64,000 nt of DNA from Isoetes taiwanensis (Eukaryota; Streptophyta; Lycopodiopsida; Isoetales; Isoetaceae). Numbering within the stretch: position 1 is the stretch's first letter; each line of letters starts with the position of its first letter. Location: assembly GCA_021234155.1 (NCBI GenBank), contig JAJEKV010000510.1:62001-126000 (forward strand), given 5' to 3'. The position numbers were made by a program, and so were the translations under genes. The notes below the pieces were generated by a model. It searched no databases, was not told where the DNA came from, and saw nothing but the letters and a program-made list of their open reading frames with translations. Below, one piece after another: positions 1 through 11,119 of this stretch.

Positions 1-572
1 CTAGCCATCATGCCATGTCACCTAGAAGTGGTGACTAGGCAAATTCGTGCTTAGCTTTTTCCTTCTTTTTTTTTTTATTTTGGTTAGCAAAAATGCTTTT
101 TTAGCTTTAGCTACTTGGTGTGAAGTGCATGATAATGGAATGGTGTGATGAAGAATAGTAACATGAAACTTGATGCTAGGCAATCTCTTTGGTGTAACAA
201 CTTTCTTGGAAATTGTGCCTTAGGTAGTGGTAGGTCAACTATGGAACAAGAGGCTATGTGTGAGATGAATAATGGTATAGGGTATGGAGATGCAAAAAAA
301 AACAAAATAAGGGTAATGGTATATTGGAAATGAGGTCAATGTGAAGGAATAGAGTAGAAATGACAATATGAAGGAGAAAAATACCATTTTCATAGCTTGC
401 AATCTTCATAGGGGTCTTCCAAACTTCTAGATGCTTAGATCCTCTCAATGTGTGACCTTGATTCCAGTTCAATGTCTTCACTTGGTTCTTCAACATAGTA
501 TCTTCTCTTTTTTTTTTTGTAATATGAATAAGATTTGATGGCATCTTGCCATGTTGCCATAGCAGGGCAACA
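1..572 (-). repeat. Partial LTR of Ty3/gypsy copy 1 (3' LTR, cut by window edge)
   Basis: This stretch repeats almost base for base at 16885-17456 and again at 27762-28334. The shared block stops at the same place in all three, after the bases GGGCAACA, giving a canonical CA terminus. In the minus-strand orientation of the element this is the start (TGTTGCCC) of the 3' LTR. Only about a quarter of the roughly 2.1 kb LTR is inside the window. It differs from the other two copies at only a handful of positions, so the insertion is young. Confidence 0.85.
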
Positions 573-1355
573 TCATGCTAAACAAGGAAAAGAAATGGCT
601 GGTCCCCTCAGCCTTGTGAGCAAAAATGGAATATGGAATATGAGGAAAGAGTAATGATGGTAGTGCAAGAGAATGAAAATTCGAGAATATGGGCAACAAA
701 GGTGATAAAAGAGATGAAAAAATGGGAATGAAGTTGGAGAAAGTCATGCGGATGGACATAGTGATGTGAATGATGCTTGAGTGAATGTCTTGAGAAGGAT
801 GTTTGTATGGAGCTGGAGCGGGGACTTGATTTTGAGAGTGATTTGACTCGTGACTGACTTGACTTGTTTGACTTCTCTTGAAAGATGTGTGGAGGCGAGG
901 AGCGGTGACTTGAGTTGGGAGTATTTTTATCTTTTTCTAAAACTTGAGCCACCTTTATGGAAGGCTTATGGAAGGTAGCAGGCTGTGTTCTCTCTTTTTT
1001 GAAAATGATTTGGGAAGCAAGGGCTAGATGAGAATGGAACAAAGGCAGATGAAAATGAATGGAATGTATCGGTGGACCACCCGATTGGTGGAAAATATGA
1101 TGTCGATTACCACGCTCTCGATAAGCGTAGTAATGTTTAGTTTGTTTGGGATCTGCATCAATGAAGAATTCTGGCCGATATGAATTGGAGGGCAACTATT
1201 TGCTTTCAGGTGGAGATTATTCAGGTGGTGAACTGTCATGACAAGTTCTACATATGTTAGAAAACAATTCCTCCTATGCTTTCATATTTGTGAACTCAAC
1301 TGCAACATCATAATACACACAAGATATTAAAGTTAAAACCTATTCTCTCTCTTTT

Positions 1356-1386
<31 letters not shown>

Positions 1387-1508
1387 GAAAGTAATTTCAA
1401 AATAATGTCAAAAAAAGCACAAGCACCCACATCTTTAAGGAACATGCCTATTAATTTTAAAGCTAGTGTCTCTAATAATTCAAGTGGCTAACTATCCAAA
1501 TGGCTATC
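573..1508 (-). other. 3' region between integrase and 3' LTR, copy 1
   Basis: About 0.9 kb lies between the end of the integrase C-terminal region and the 3' LTR. A Ser/His-rich stretch that is open over long distances on the minus strand (608-1195) recurs in copy 2 (17492-17992), so it may be a tail of the pol product or a small extra frame. I recognise no domain in it. The segment also contains a long T tract near 1360-1386, shorter in copy 2. Confidence 0.5.
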
Positions 1509-1980
1509 CTATTCAAACAAACTCATACAAACATGTTGTTGCCAATATCTTTTTAGATGTAATATGTTTATAGGGTTCATGAGCATTTGTCTGTTATGAT
1601 ATCTTCTAGGAAGTAAGAATTTGTACACCTTGTCCACAGATTTTGTATGGCCCTTCCCATAAACGATCAAATTTACCTTTGTGTTTTCCCTTGCCTTGTC
1701 CCATTTGAGAACTAGCTCCCTTCTTTGAAACTTCCTTGCAATTTGTGAATGGCTTTGAATCTGCTTTGCATCTTTTGCCTTCTTAAGCAAGATGGCATTC
1801 TCTACTTCAAATCTCTCTTCTTCTAGATGGAGCAACCTATCAAACCTATCTTTGTATGCTTCCTCCATGCGCATTTGAATCTTTAGAGCTAACCTTAAGG
1901 AAGGCAACTCTAGTTCTTTGGAACAACAACCTCAACACCATAGACAAGAGCAAAAGGAGTATGATTAGTAGCATTTTTAA
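1509..1980 (-). pseudogene. Integrase C-terminal region, copy 1 (fossil)
   Basis: The segment is rich in Glu, Arg and Lys (for example HLEEERFEVENAILLKKAKD) and then shows the usual post-integrase SH3-like pattern, with K-F/V-x-C-L-W-E-G-P-Y-K type residues clearer in copy 2. This fits the C-terminal, DNA-binding region of a gypsy integrase. The same block is present in copy 2 at 18439-18780. Confidence 0.7.
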
Positions 1981-2658
1981 TTGTAGTTCTATATGCCCAA
2001 AGTGCATCATGTAATTTAAGGTGCCAATCCTTTTTATGTACTTCTATTGTCTTCTTGAGAATACCTTTTAGAACTTTGTTGGTGGACTCGGCTTGGCCAT
2101 TGCCACGAGGGTAGTATCTTTGAGCTTTTCACATGCTTTACTTTCAAGGTTTTTAGGAGGTTGCTGATCACATCATTTATGAACCGTGTGCCTGCAGCCG
2201 AAACTATTTTCAGGAGGAATACCAAATCTAGTGCAAATGTTTTCATGGAGGAACCTAGCGGTTGTTAAAGCATTTGCTTGTCCATTTGGTGAAAAAATCT
2301 GTTGCCACCGGTATGTATTCATCTTTGAGAGGGAGAATTTGGATGTATAGGCCCTATGAAGTCTAGTCCCCAAGTTTGGAATGGACCTGGAGGCGTGATG
2401 CTAGTCAAGGCAGCAGGTGAAGAATTCTTTTCCATGTATCGGCATTTATGGCATCTCGATAGTCTCATAACAATCTTTAAACAATTTTGGGCGGTAATAT
2501 CCGGACCTGAGTATCTTCTTTGCAGTTGTATCAGCTGCATAATGGCCTCCACAAATTCCTTCATGGCAAGCTTCTAGAATCAACTCAGCTTCTGACCTAT
2601 CAACACACCTTAGTAGAACACCAGATTGATCAATCTTACATAATACCTCTCCAATCAT
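1981..2658 (-). pseudogene. Integrase zinc-binding and catalytic core, copy 1 (fossil)
   Basis: The zinc-binding HHCC region is visible (EACHEGICGGHYAADTTAKK, then RCHKCQ-like residues), followed by the core with PFQTWGLDFIGPIHP, which carries the first catalytic Asp, and later the DALWAYRTT signature. The layout matches Ty3/gypsy integrase. The same block in copy 2 lies at 18771-19600. Confidence 0.85.
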
Positions 2659-2749
2659 TACGTATGTTTTTGCTTTTCTTTGAATCTTCTCAAGTATTTG
2701 CTTGTAAAGTTTTTACGGTGCCTCTTCATGTTTGAGAAACTTGATGATT

Positions 2750-3232
2750 TCATCCCCGGTCCTCTTGCATCTTACTAGATAGCACAAGGTTAGTAGCAAT
2801 GTCACACACTTCATCAGTACTTAAACCATTAAAATCTTCAAACTCAAACACCTTATTGGTCAAATAATCACTAGGACTCTTAATTGTTTTGACAGTCCTA
2901 ACCTTTAAATTGTAATCCTGTATCTTGCATGCCCATCTACATAATTTAGCCTTACTCGAAGTTTTACGTAACAGCATGGGAATAGGATTTTGATGTATCA
3001 TTACTTTCACCTCATTGTGTTGAACTATATGACCAAGCCTTTGCGAAAAAAAACATTATTCCATTTGCACTTTTTTCCATTCTAGGGTATCGTTCTCGAC
3101 ATCGGACCAAATTTTCTTTGGCAAAAGATATTATTCCATGTTTACGCATGAGTGCTATGCCTCTGACTTTGCTAGTGACAGCGATATATGCCCGGAATGG
3201 TTGAGCAAGGTCTGGTGGTTTGAGAATCTCGA
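2750..3232 (-). pseudogene. RNase H-like segment after the RT, copy 1 (fossil)
   Basis: This segment lies between the RT and integrase, where gypsy elements carry their native RNase H. It ends in the usual RWACKIQDYNLKVR pattern at the RNase H-integrase border. Because a separate archaeal-type RNase H lies upstream of the RT, this one may act as a connection domain, as is known for dual-RNase H gypsy lineages; that role is inferred. Confidence 0.6.
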
Positions 3233-3243
3233 TTGGCATATGG
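3233..3243. repeat. Target-site duplication, left copy
   Basis: The 11 bases TTGGCATATGG occur immediately left of the DNA transposon and again immediately right of it (11109-11119). The uninterrupted retroelement copy 2 has a single copy at the matching place (near 20098-20108). If the first two T are coincidental, the duplication would be 9 bases. Confidence 0.85.
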
Positions 3244-3539
3244 CGGGGGTGCACCTCTATATATGGACAGATGGCATCTGCGTTCGAGGGGTCATAGAAA
3301 AACCCCTGTATACGGCTTTTTGGAGTAGAAAAACCCATACCATACGGTTTTTCGAACTAATATACAATATAGACCCTATCCGTAGATTTACGATTGATTG
3401 TGCCAAATTATATAATCCCTTTCCGACTTTGTACCATATGCTTGCATGGACCATATGCTTGCACGGACCACCATGGACCTTGATCACGTTGAGTTGGTCA
3501 CGTTGCAGGGTAAACATGGCAGATTGATCACGGGGGTGA

Positions 3540-3800
3540 ATAATCGAAATATTTTTCCCATTACACCATTGGACTTGGTTTTCCTATTACACCATTGGAC
3601 TTGATTTTTCCCATTACACCATTGACTTGGTTTTCCTATTGGTATTATTTGGTTTTCCTATTAGTATTATTTGGTATTGCCAAGGTATTGCAAATTGTAG
3701 GTATATGGTATTGCAAATTGGTATTATATGGTTTGTATATGGTTATTGCAAATTATTATTGTAAGGTTTGCAAATTTGTATTATATTGGTATTGCAAATT
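3540..3800. repeat. Short direct repeats in the left subterminal region
   Basis: A unit containing CCCATTACACCATTGGACTTG recurs three times between 3555 and 3630. It is followed by repeats of GGTATTGCAAATTG from 3665 to 3800. Clustered subterminal repeats like these are often transposase-binding sites in TIR transposons; here that role is inferred from position only. Confidence 0.7.
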
Positions 3801-3824
3801 GTGTGCAATGGTTCGATTTTCCTA

Positions 3825-3853
3825 TTGCATGGCTCGAAAATCGAGCCATGCAA
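3825..3853. repeat. Perfect 13-base stem hairpin in the transposon subterminal region
   Basis: TTGCATGGCTCGA is followed by the loop AAA and the exact reverse complement TCGAGCCATGCAA. It lies about 580 bases inside the left end of the DNA transposon. No function is evident. Confidence 0.85.
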
Positions 3854-5288
3854 ATAATAGGCTTTAATGTAGGCTTTAATTATTTTGATTGGACACATTC
3901 TCCTTCATTCTCTCTCACTTTGGTGCAGGTTTGGCCAGCTCCTCTTCATTCCTCTTCTCTTCAATTTGCTCATTTGCTCTTCTCTTAGATTTCCTTTGAA
4001 AAATGGCTAGAACTAAATGTCTTTGCCAAGAAGCATGGTGGAATCGACCTCCTCCAACCATCAGGGCATGCAGATGATTTGGTGGCCAAGTTCTCGTGCT
4101 TGGAGGTGCAATGCTTGGTGGAGCAGGGGAGCGGTGTTTTACGAGAAGGTGCGGCGATGGATTGGCCAGGGCAGCCCCACTGGATGGCGTGTTTTGCAGT
4201 TTAATGTTGAAGCAGATGGGATTCTCCTTCATTTTGATTTCAAGATGCCCCCTCCCGGCCACCCAGTTTTAGCACAAGTGCCACAAGTCTGAGTGCAAAG
4301 AAATCTGAAGTTTTTTCTTTAAAATCTGCTTGTTTTTTGTTCTCGGCTGTATCAGATCTTCAAGTTTTTTTCCCTGCTGTAAATCTTCAAACATGCTGGT
4401 CCCTGCTGTAAATCTTCAAGTTTTTGGTTCCCTGCTGGAGTTTTAAACATGCAATGCTCATTGCTGTTATGTAAACATAGTTTCTGTAAAGAACTTGTAA
4501 GCTTTTTTTGATGTGCTGTGTTTTGGAACCGGCTGGCAAGTCTACACTTGCTGTTTTTGTAAAGCAGGTTTAAATATTTGAATATAAAATGGTTTTTAGA
4601 ACAAGTTGGCGAGTTTACAATCTTTTGTTTTACAATCCTGTTATTACAATTCCAGTTGCAACAACCTAAAAGAACAATTCAATACAATTCCAGTTGCAAC
4701 AACCTAAAAGAACAATTCAAAACATGCATACCAAAACATGCATGTGACAAATTTATAAGTAAACAGAACATGCATGTATGAGAAAGAGATAAACAAAAGA
4801 CACAAAAGGCCCCACTTAGAAACGTGTATTCCAGCTTAACTAAAAGAGTAGTATCTTTTTCTCTGCTCTTTCCATTGCAGACAGTTTAAAGACAACTCCA
4901 TCAGCCCCACTTAGAAACGTGTATTCCAGCTTGTAATGTACAGATAAACAAAAGATAAAAAGATTTAGCCAGTAACATAAACCCTGTGTTAAAAAAGCCA
5001 AGCCTGATGCTTAGAGATTTAGATCCGAGCTGAAACCTGAACTATTAATCCTAACAAAATGCCTTAAGCATGAAAACAATCTGTAGTGTTGGACAGAATC
5101 CTTAAGATGACAACAAAATGCTACTGTTTATGATCAAATGCTCACGTTCACGCTTAGGCAATCCTTGAGGCAATCACACCTTCTGCTTCCCTTTGTTTCC
5201 TGAAATGCAAGAAAGAGAAACACAAATTATTAGACTACATTATCCAAACACAATGAAATATACAAACATATTAATTAGATGCTAGATG
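3854..5288. other. Non-coding stretch with small duplications (DNA transposon, 3' side)
   Basis: There is no supported gene here. A CCCTGCTGTAAATCTTCAA unit repeats near 4370-4430. A unit of about 37 bases containing AGTTGCAACAACCTAAAAG is duplicated in tandem at 4635-4715. The block CCCCACTTAGAAACGTGTAT occurs at about 4810 and 4904. A small plus-strand open frame at 4017-4292 has no recognisable domain. Confidence 0.6.
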
Positions 5289-8200
5289 CTAGACACCTTT
5301 CATTTGATCATTTAGAAAGCCATTAAATTGTCTTCTATCATTGTCATCAAGAAAGTATCTACCATTTTCAGGCTTATATGTCAAACAAGCCAATGAGATG
5401 ACAGAATCAAGCGATATTACTTGATTATCCACGTTGTCATAGGTAAACCATGTCCTCCTTCCCGTCTTGTGTTCATTGTACCATGCCAAATTCAACTCCA
5501 CCAAGTATGAGGGCCTATCAATGAGGTCAATGCTTTCTCTACTTTCCTTCCAAGCTCTTCCAATCTTTTTGAATAGAAAGCACACGCCCCAAGTACCAAA
5601 CCAAGCTCTTACATTTGCTCTCTTCCACCAAGACGCTTCTTTTTGCTTAACTCCTCATCATTCTCAAAATAAAGCGCACAATCGAGAACCTATTCCAAGT
5701 GAAGTTGCTGCATTTACTACCTTCGGAATTTGCATCGGGGAAAATCATGATGTTTAACTTTTGTCAATCTATCTTTTGACAACCAAGGATTGCCATAAAA
5801 TTTGGCTCACTAAAGTGGCCTTGCATACTACTTTACCGTCTACCTTCACAGTTCTATCTACACGGGAATGCGAAGTTTTCGGTCTCATCAAGCATGGCTT
5901 CAAGCGTGTGCCTAAGCTCCATCTCACCACAATGTCATAGGATTCACTTGCACTATTGTCTCTTGTACTTGTATTATCTTCTTCAATCTCAACAACATCG
6001 GATTCATCTTCAATTTGTGTAGTGTCTAACTGCTTGAAGTAGTCACGATGAAAATAATCTTCATGTTTCCATGGTGTTTCCCACCATGTTTCTGCGCCTT
6101 CTTTATCACATGTAATGCCTACTTGAGCACATAATTCTTGAGCATACTTAAAACCGTCCTTTAAGGCATCCACAATCTTGTCATTGGTACTTACTTCACT
6201 TAGATCACATAGATCAGCCCTGATTTCATTTCCTGCACTATCTACCTTTCTTTCCAGCACTTGCCAAATGTTCTCTTGTTTTATATGTGCAGCAGGGAAT
6301 AACAAGTCACCTAGAGCTTGGAATTCGGCCACCCTATTCAAAGCATTACATGTTTCTAGTAGATCAGCCCCTGTATAGGATCTTTCATTCCTAACCATGC
6401 CGCCCACTTTGGAGAAGAAATTCTCACAACAATCTGACCCTGTACAATGCAATGGGACAGCCATACCTGTGCATGTTTCATTGAAGTACCTTACTAGCAA
6501 AACTACAAAGTGGCATGAGAGCTGAATATCAAGAAAGGTCTCGCGGGATATGAAGTTCTTGGTCAAAGAATGTGTCTCATGATTGATTATCCATAGTCTC
6601 CATAACCTACAATTAGAATATGAGAAGGAAAGACTATTAAGCATAAGTTCAATTGCAGTTCAAACATACCTAAAGAAAAAAGAGACCGTTGAAGCCGCTT
6701 TCACGCGTGCGAAGATCAAATGTGGTGATAGAAATATGTCAATGTAGTGGGAAACAACATGCAAGTATATTTCAGTCCCTAAAGTTCTCATAGGTTTAGA
6801 AGTACTTGGATCTCTTAATCTTTGCAAACATCCCTGAACCTTTCTTGAAGCTATCCTTTGAGCAGCCCTCCAATTTTGTCTATCTTTCCTTTCGACATCT
6901 CCCAATTGGAGTCCATGTTCCCCTTGAAACATGTTGAAGACATGCCATACATCATTCAATGTCACGTACTCATTTCCTAGATACAATCTTCTTGAAGCAT
7001 TGTCCATCGGATTAATTAGTTTCTTGCCATTATGGATGAAATCTTGATCATGAAGTCCACAAATGCTTCCATCATCTCTTATGGCAGCAGTAAACACCCA
7101 ACCCTCCCAAGGTATGGCATATCTTCCATTCACTTGCTTGAAGGACGTGTAATCTTCAAGCATACATGCCCTACGACGTGCATCTCCATCAGAGCTATGA
7201 CCGATTAATGGTCCCAATACATGCCTCAAGTGTGAATCCCAAAAGGCTTGAACCTTTTGCCATTGGATTCTTACCTCATCATGGTTGAACTTATTGCATG
7301 TAAGTTGGATAGACAAGACAAGTCTAGGCGGCGTGGATGCAAAGGATTCACAATTAGAACTTCGTGCAAAGTGTGCAATGGTGTTTAACTCAAATGCATC
7401 CATTATGGTTGTGTATCCAACCTCTCCACTACCAACATGAACTACAAAATTCATTTCACAAGTATGCCGTTTCTTTCAAACCACAAAATCCAATCAAGGT
7501 GTCATCTCTTGCAATCCATTGTACTGCTCTCTTTATAACAGTCTCATCCTCTGCCACAATGGATGGTACTGATCCAAGTGGCAAGCCAATTCGTGTCATA
7601 TGGCTGGAATACACACCTCCTAGAAAGGCAAAGGTTTCTTCCCTTATGCCACATTTGTAAACAAAATTCTTCCTCGTCGATCGCTAAACATGGTAGACAA
7701 ACTAGGGCCCTGAAAAGTTAATGGATAAAAGTTATGCATTCTTTGTCCGCCCCATATTTTGATTGTCTCAAATAGGTCTTTTGTGGTCTTCTTGTATCTT
7801 CTCTTATGACCTGGCCTAATTATGTTTTGGGCAACATCTGTAAGGAAGTTCCATAGAGCTGTCTTACCTTCAAATTTTCCTCGTGTATGGGCCTCAACAA
7901 TGTCTCTACAAAACTTTTTTCACATCCGCACGATTCATGGATTCACACAAAGGAATCCCCTAATTGTTCTCACCTTCAGCGATAAAGCCACATTTTTCTT
8001 TTACAAAACATCAAATCTTTTCTTAACAATCTATTTTCGGCCCTTGAATCTTTAGCGATATCTTTTAGCTCCGTATTAGTTAGGTAATCCACTCTTATAT
8101 GCTGATTTGTACGTCTTAGACCTCTACTAACTTTTCCTCGTTCTTCTCTATAAATTCTCATACGAAAATCACTTTCTTTTGGTATTGAAGCACAAAATGA

Positions 8201-9861
8201 GCATTGGAGATTCGAGAACTGCTGGCCACTCTCACATATTCTACGACAAGAGACGTGCCTAAAGGTGCCAGCAATGCAAATGCGTCTCCCATCATGCTCA
8301 AAACTTGCATTTAACATCGGTTCACAGTACCAATTTCTTCCAGCCTTTGATTCATCCAAAAAAGTCCTTAAGTCCCTTGTGTTGGAGCCATATCTATACT
8401 TTAATTGCCAAAATCCCCAACATAATGAAGCCAAATAGAGATTTCCTGTTTTCAAGAGGCTAAGACTAGAAATATAGAGGAGATAATGCAAGAATAATGT
8501 AGAAAACAACACGTTGGAATGTAGAAGAACATAAATCGGGGCCTTTGCACTTACTTGAAGTACTACATTCGGCCTCGCTTTGTGTTCCCGGCTCTATAAA
8601 AAAGTGCAATGATCCAAATTAGTGTCTTTAGATTGGTCAATATAAGCGAAAGAGAGGAACAAACAAAATCCAATAAACCAAAATTATTGTGGGCAAAGCA
8701 GGTCTGCTGTAAAACAGAGATTAGTAGACAAATTAGAGCCTCAACTAAATATAAATGGTATAAATAACTAAAAACAAAGCAAGTGCAGACTTACCTCTTC
8801 GAAAGAATGCAAGCATGTTTTTTTTTTGTGATCGCCCACCCACGATCTCTCTCCTTGGTCTTCCAATTTGCCTTGGTGCTTGGCATTCATTTTCTTTTCT
8901 TTCATTTGCTGCCCATTTCTGAGCATGACGAGTACTTTTGATGTGCTCCTTCATATTTTCAACCACATCCCCTCGATCTGGAAAGAGACGAAGGGGTTTG
9001 TTGCAAAGTTTACAAACAATGCAAATATCCTCGTTTCATTGTACAAGTCAAAGTCTACATGTGTCTTCTCCACAAAAGGCCTCACTTTAGTGGCCATACA
9101 AGCCTCCACATCAGCCTTGTTTTCAGCTATAATATCTTCCTTACTACTCACTTTCGAGACATTCTCTTGGCTGGCATCAAGGTTACTTTGAAGATTCATC
9201 TTATGTTCTTTGGATTGTACGTGACGAGCCGTGTAATTGTACATCATATCCTCTCCTCCCTTTCCATATCGTGCATGGCACTCCACACACCAAATACAAA
9301 ATACAGCAGCACCATTAAAGTCATAAGACATTAGCTCAAAACGATCTTTCTTGCCTTCAAGCTTCATCTTCATTTTTGCCCTTCGATATGCATACAACCA
9401 CTTATTAGTTAGAGACTTTGTAGCTATTTTGGATTGTAATCTGCTCATAGACTCTTGACTCTCAAGTGGTTCGATGGGTTCAATGTCATCTTCTTGCTTT
9501 ATATTGGTACTCACCCCTTCCATAGTGATCACTTCTACATCCTCCTCTTCTTCTACAAGCACCAATTTCCTTCGTTTAGTGGGCTGATTGGGCTGATTAT
9601 CATTTTGAGACACCCCACGATCTTCACACACACCTCATCCTCATTCACTATAAATCTTGCCTCTTGCTTCTTGGACAAGGCAAGCTTTCTTTCCCCTAAA
9701 AACACAAATTCCTTGCCCTCCAAAGCTTCTAGCTCATCTTCTTGAATCTCTCGCCGTAAATCCGAATAATGTGCATTCACATGTACCTTTACAAATCCAA
9801 CTTCTTGCTTGTTTTCATCTCCCTCGCTAAGGCAAATAACAACATTCCTGTGTGTCGCCAT
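5289..9861 (-). pseudogene. Transposase gene of the DNA transposon, decayed
   Basis: Read on the minus strand, the gene starts near 9861 (MATHRNVVIC...). An acidic, Lys-rich stretch follows. A zinc-finger-like block (CVECHARYG...HVQSKEHKMN, about 9210-9310) and a second C-x2-C...H-x4-H finger (CKLCNKPF...STRH, about 8920-9010) suggest a BED/C2H2-type DNA-binding region. Canonical splice sites appear, for example a GTAAGT donor near 8790 and a small exon at about 8565-8600. The core (6660-7454) has the motif GHSSDGDARRR, and the C-terminal part (5769-6644) has TGSDCCENFFSKVGG, whose Glu may be the last acidic catalytic residue. The product is interrupted by several frameshifts, for example near 9620 and 8960 and between 7454 and 7980, so the copy is not autonomous. 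hAT-like is possible but not shown. Confidence 0.65.
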
Positions 9862-11023
9862 TTATCTGCATGTGAAGCAAGCACGTGAGCTACACAGTAT
9901 GAAAAGAAATCTAACAAATACTAGCTAGCATGCAAAAGAACATTCCCAACATTCCGAGCATTGCATTGCACAAATGGGGCTGAAATGGGGCAGCAAAAGG
10001 GCAGGCCAATTAGGGTCTGTTACAGCCCTGATATAAGCAAGAAGGAGGCTACTTAAAGGCTCCTTTGAGTCTGAAATAACATGTTATGACAGCCCAGAAA
10101 GCTAAAGCACTAACCACATTGACAATTCAAACATAAATCAGCCCTAAAATGATAAAAATCTGAATTCTGAGCTTAAGAAGGTTGCAATAATCATACATGT
10201 GATCAAATACTAGGCAATGAAGTCGTCTTGGCTAGCTTCTTGATTGCTGCATTAAAAAATGAGAAAGAGTATTAGTGACAATGCTTGAAAGGGAAATTTG
10301 TTTATGATCTATAATCAGGTATATGCAATGCAATGATGAGTTAGTGGTATGAATGCGGCTTTAGGAACCCTGAACCCTGATTTTGGGGCATAAACATCAT
10401 TAAGAAATCATACAAAATTAAGATGGCAAGTATTCAAATAAGTGACAAACCCCTTATTCTCAAACAATGCATTCTTTATGCATAAAGTTGGCAGCAAACT
10501 GACCTTCAATAATAAATCAGTCCTAAAGAGACCTGAAACGATTTTTCATCTTAAGAACTTCCAAATAATGCATACCTTTGATCAAATAAGAACAATGAAG
10601 TCTTCTTGGCTGCTGCATTAAGAAGATCAAGCCAGAAACTGCCAGAAACCCTGAATTAGTTGTTTTCTTTGAAGAAAGCAATGACTTCCACTTTCACCTT
10701 GCAAGGAATTTGCTGCAAATGACTTCAAAATCGAGTAAGAAATTGAGTGGTGGTGAGTAAATGCAATTTGGTGATCAAGTTCTTGAGTTGTTCTTGAGCT
10801 CCCTTGTTGCCAAAGAAGAACATGAAGCCGACTACATCAACCACAAATGTGCAAACGGTTAGCTCCTTCTCAAATCCACCACACTAAATACCCAAATCGA
10901 CCACCTACGGGTTCTCAAATCCACCACTCAAAACCCAAATCGACCACCTACGGGTTCTTGGTTCCCGCCTTTGCTCCCTTACGTCCAAAGCTGGAAATTC
11001 AATAGTGGAGGCGTATAACCTCC
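9862..11023. other. Upstream region of the transposase with internal duplications
   Basis: There is no supported gene. Two related blocks of roughly 120 bases, 10130-10260 and 10510-10625, share TGATCAAATA, CAATGAAGTC and CTTGGCT. A second pair, 10875-10915 and 10917-10960, shares ACCCAAATCGACCACCTACG. As the region upstream of the transposase start it would hold the promoter. Confidence 0.55.
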
Positions 11024-11039
11024 CGACCGTATACGGTCG
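11024..11039. repeat. 16-base perfect palindrome near the right end of the transposon
   Basis: CGACCGTATACGGTCG is self-complementary. Its core GTATACGG also occurs in direct form about 60 bases inside the left end. The position suits a transposase recognition site, which is inferred. Confidence 0.75.
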
Positions 11040-11108
11040 AGTGACCCCTTAAAAAACCCCTTTACGTTCACGCAGTTGGCACGTACGTGTACATATGGTG
11101 AACCCCCC

Positions 11109-11119
11109 TTGGCATATGG
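11109..11119. repeat. Target-site duplication, right copy
   Basis: TTGGCATATGG matches the left copy at 3233-3243 exactly and marks the point where retroelement copy 1 resumes. Confidence 0.85.

Larger units (their letters stand above)
3244..11108 (-). mobile_element. TIR DNA transposon, about 7.9 kb, inside retroelement copy 1
   Basis: The exact boundaries come from comparison with copy 2, which lacks the insert. The ends are imperfect inverted repeats (CGGGGGTGCACC at the left, GGTGAACCCCCC at the right), with further matching blocks (CTGCGT, GGGGT, GTATACGG) over about 80 bases. The insert is flanked by a 9-11 base duplication, a length typical of Mutator-like elements, though hAT elements (8 bases) are not far off. 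It carries a minus-strand transposase region at 5289-9861 with long AT-rich subterminal regions full of small duplications. The transposase does not match a family I can name with certainty. Confidence 0.9.

Noticed and set aside
7364-7660. Plus-strand open frame of 98 codons
   Set aside because: It is antisense to the transposase, whose minus-strand reading (for example FAFLGGVYSSHMTRIGLPLG) makes better protein sense.
3244-11108. Assignment of the DNA transposon to hAT
   Set aside because: The target duplication is longer than 8 bases and no typical hAT dimerisation motif was seen, so the superfamily is left open.
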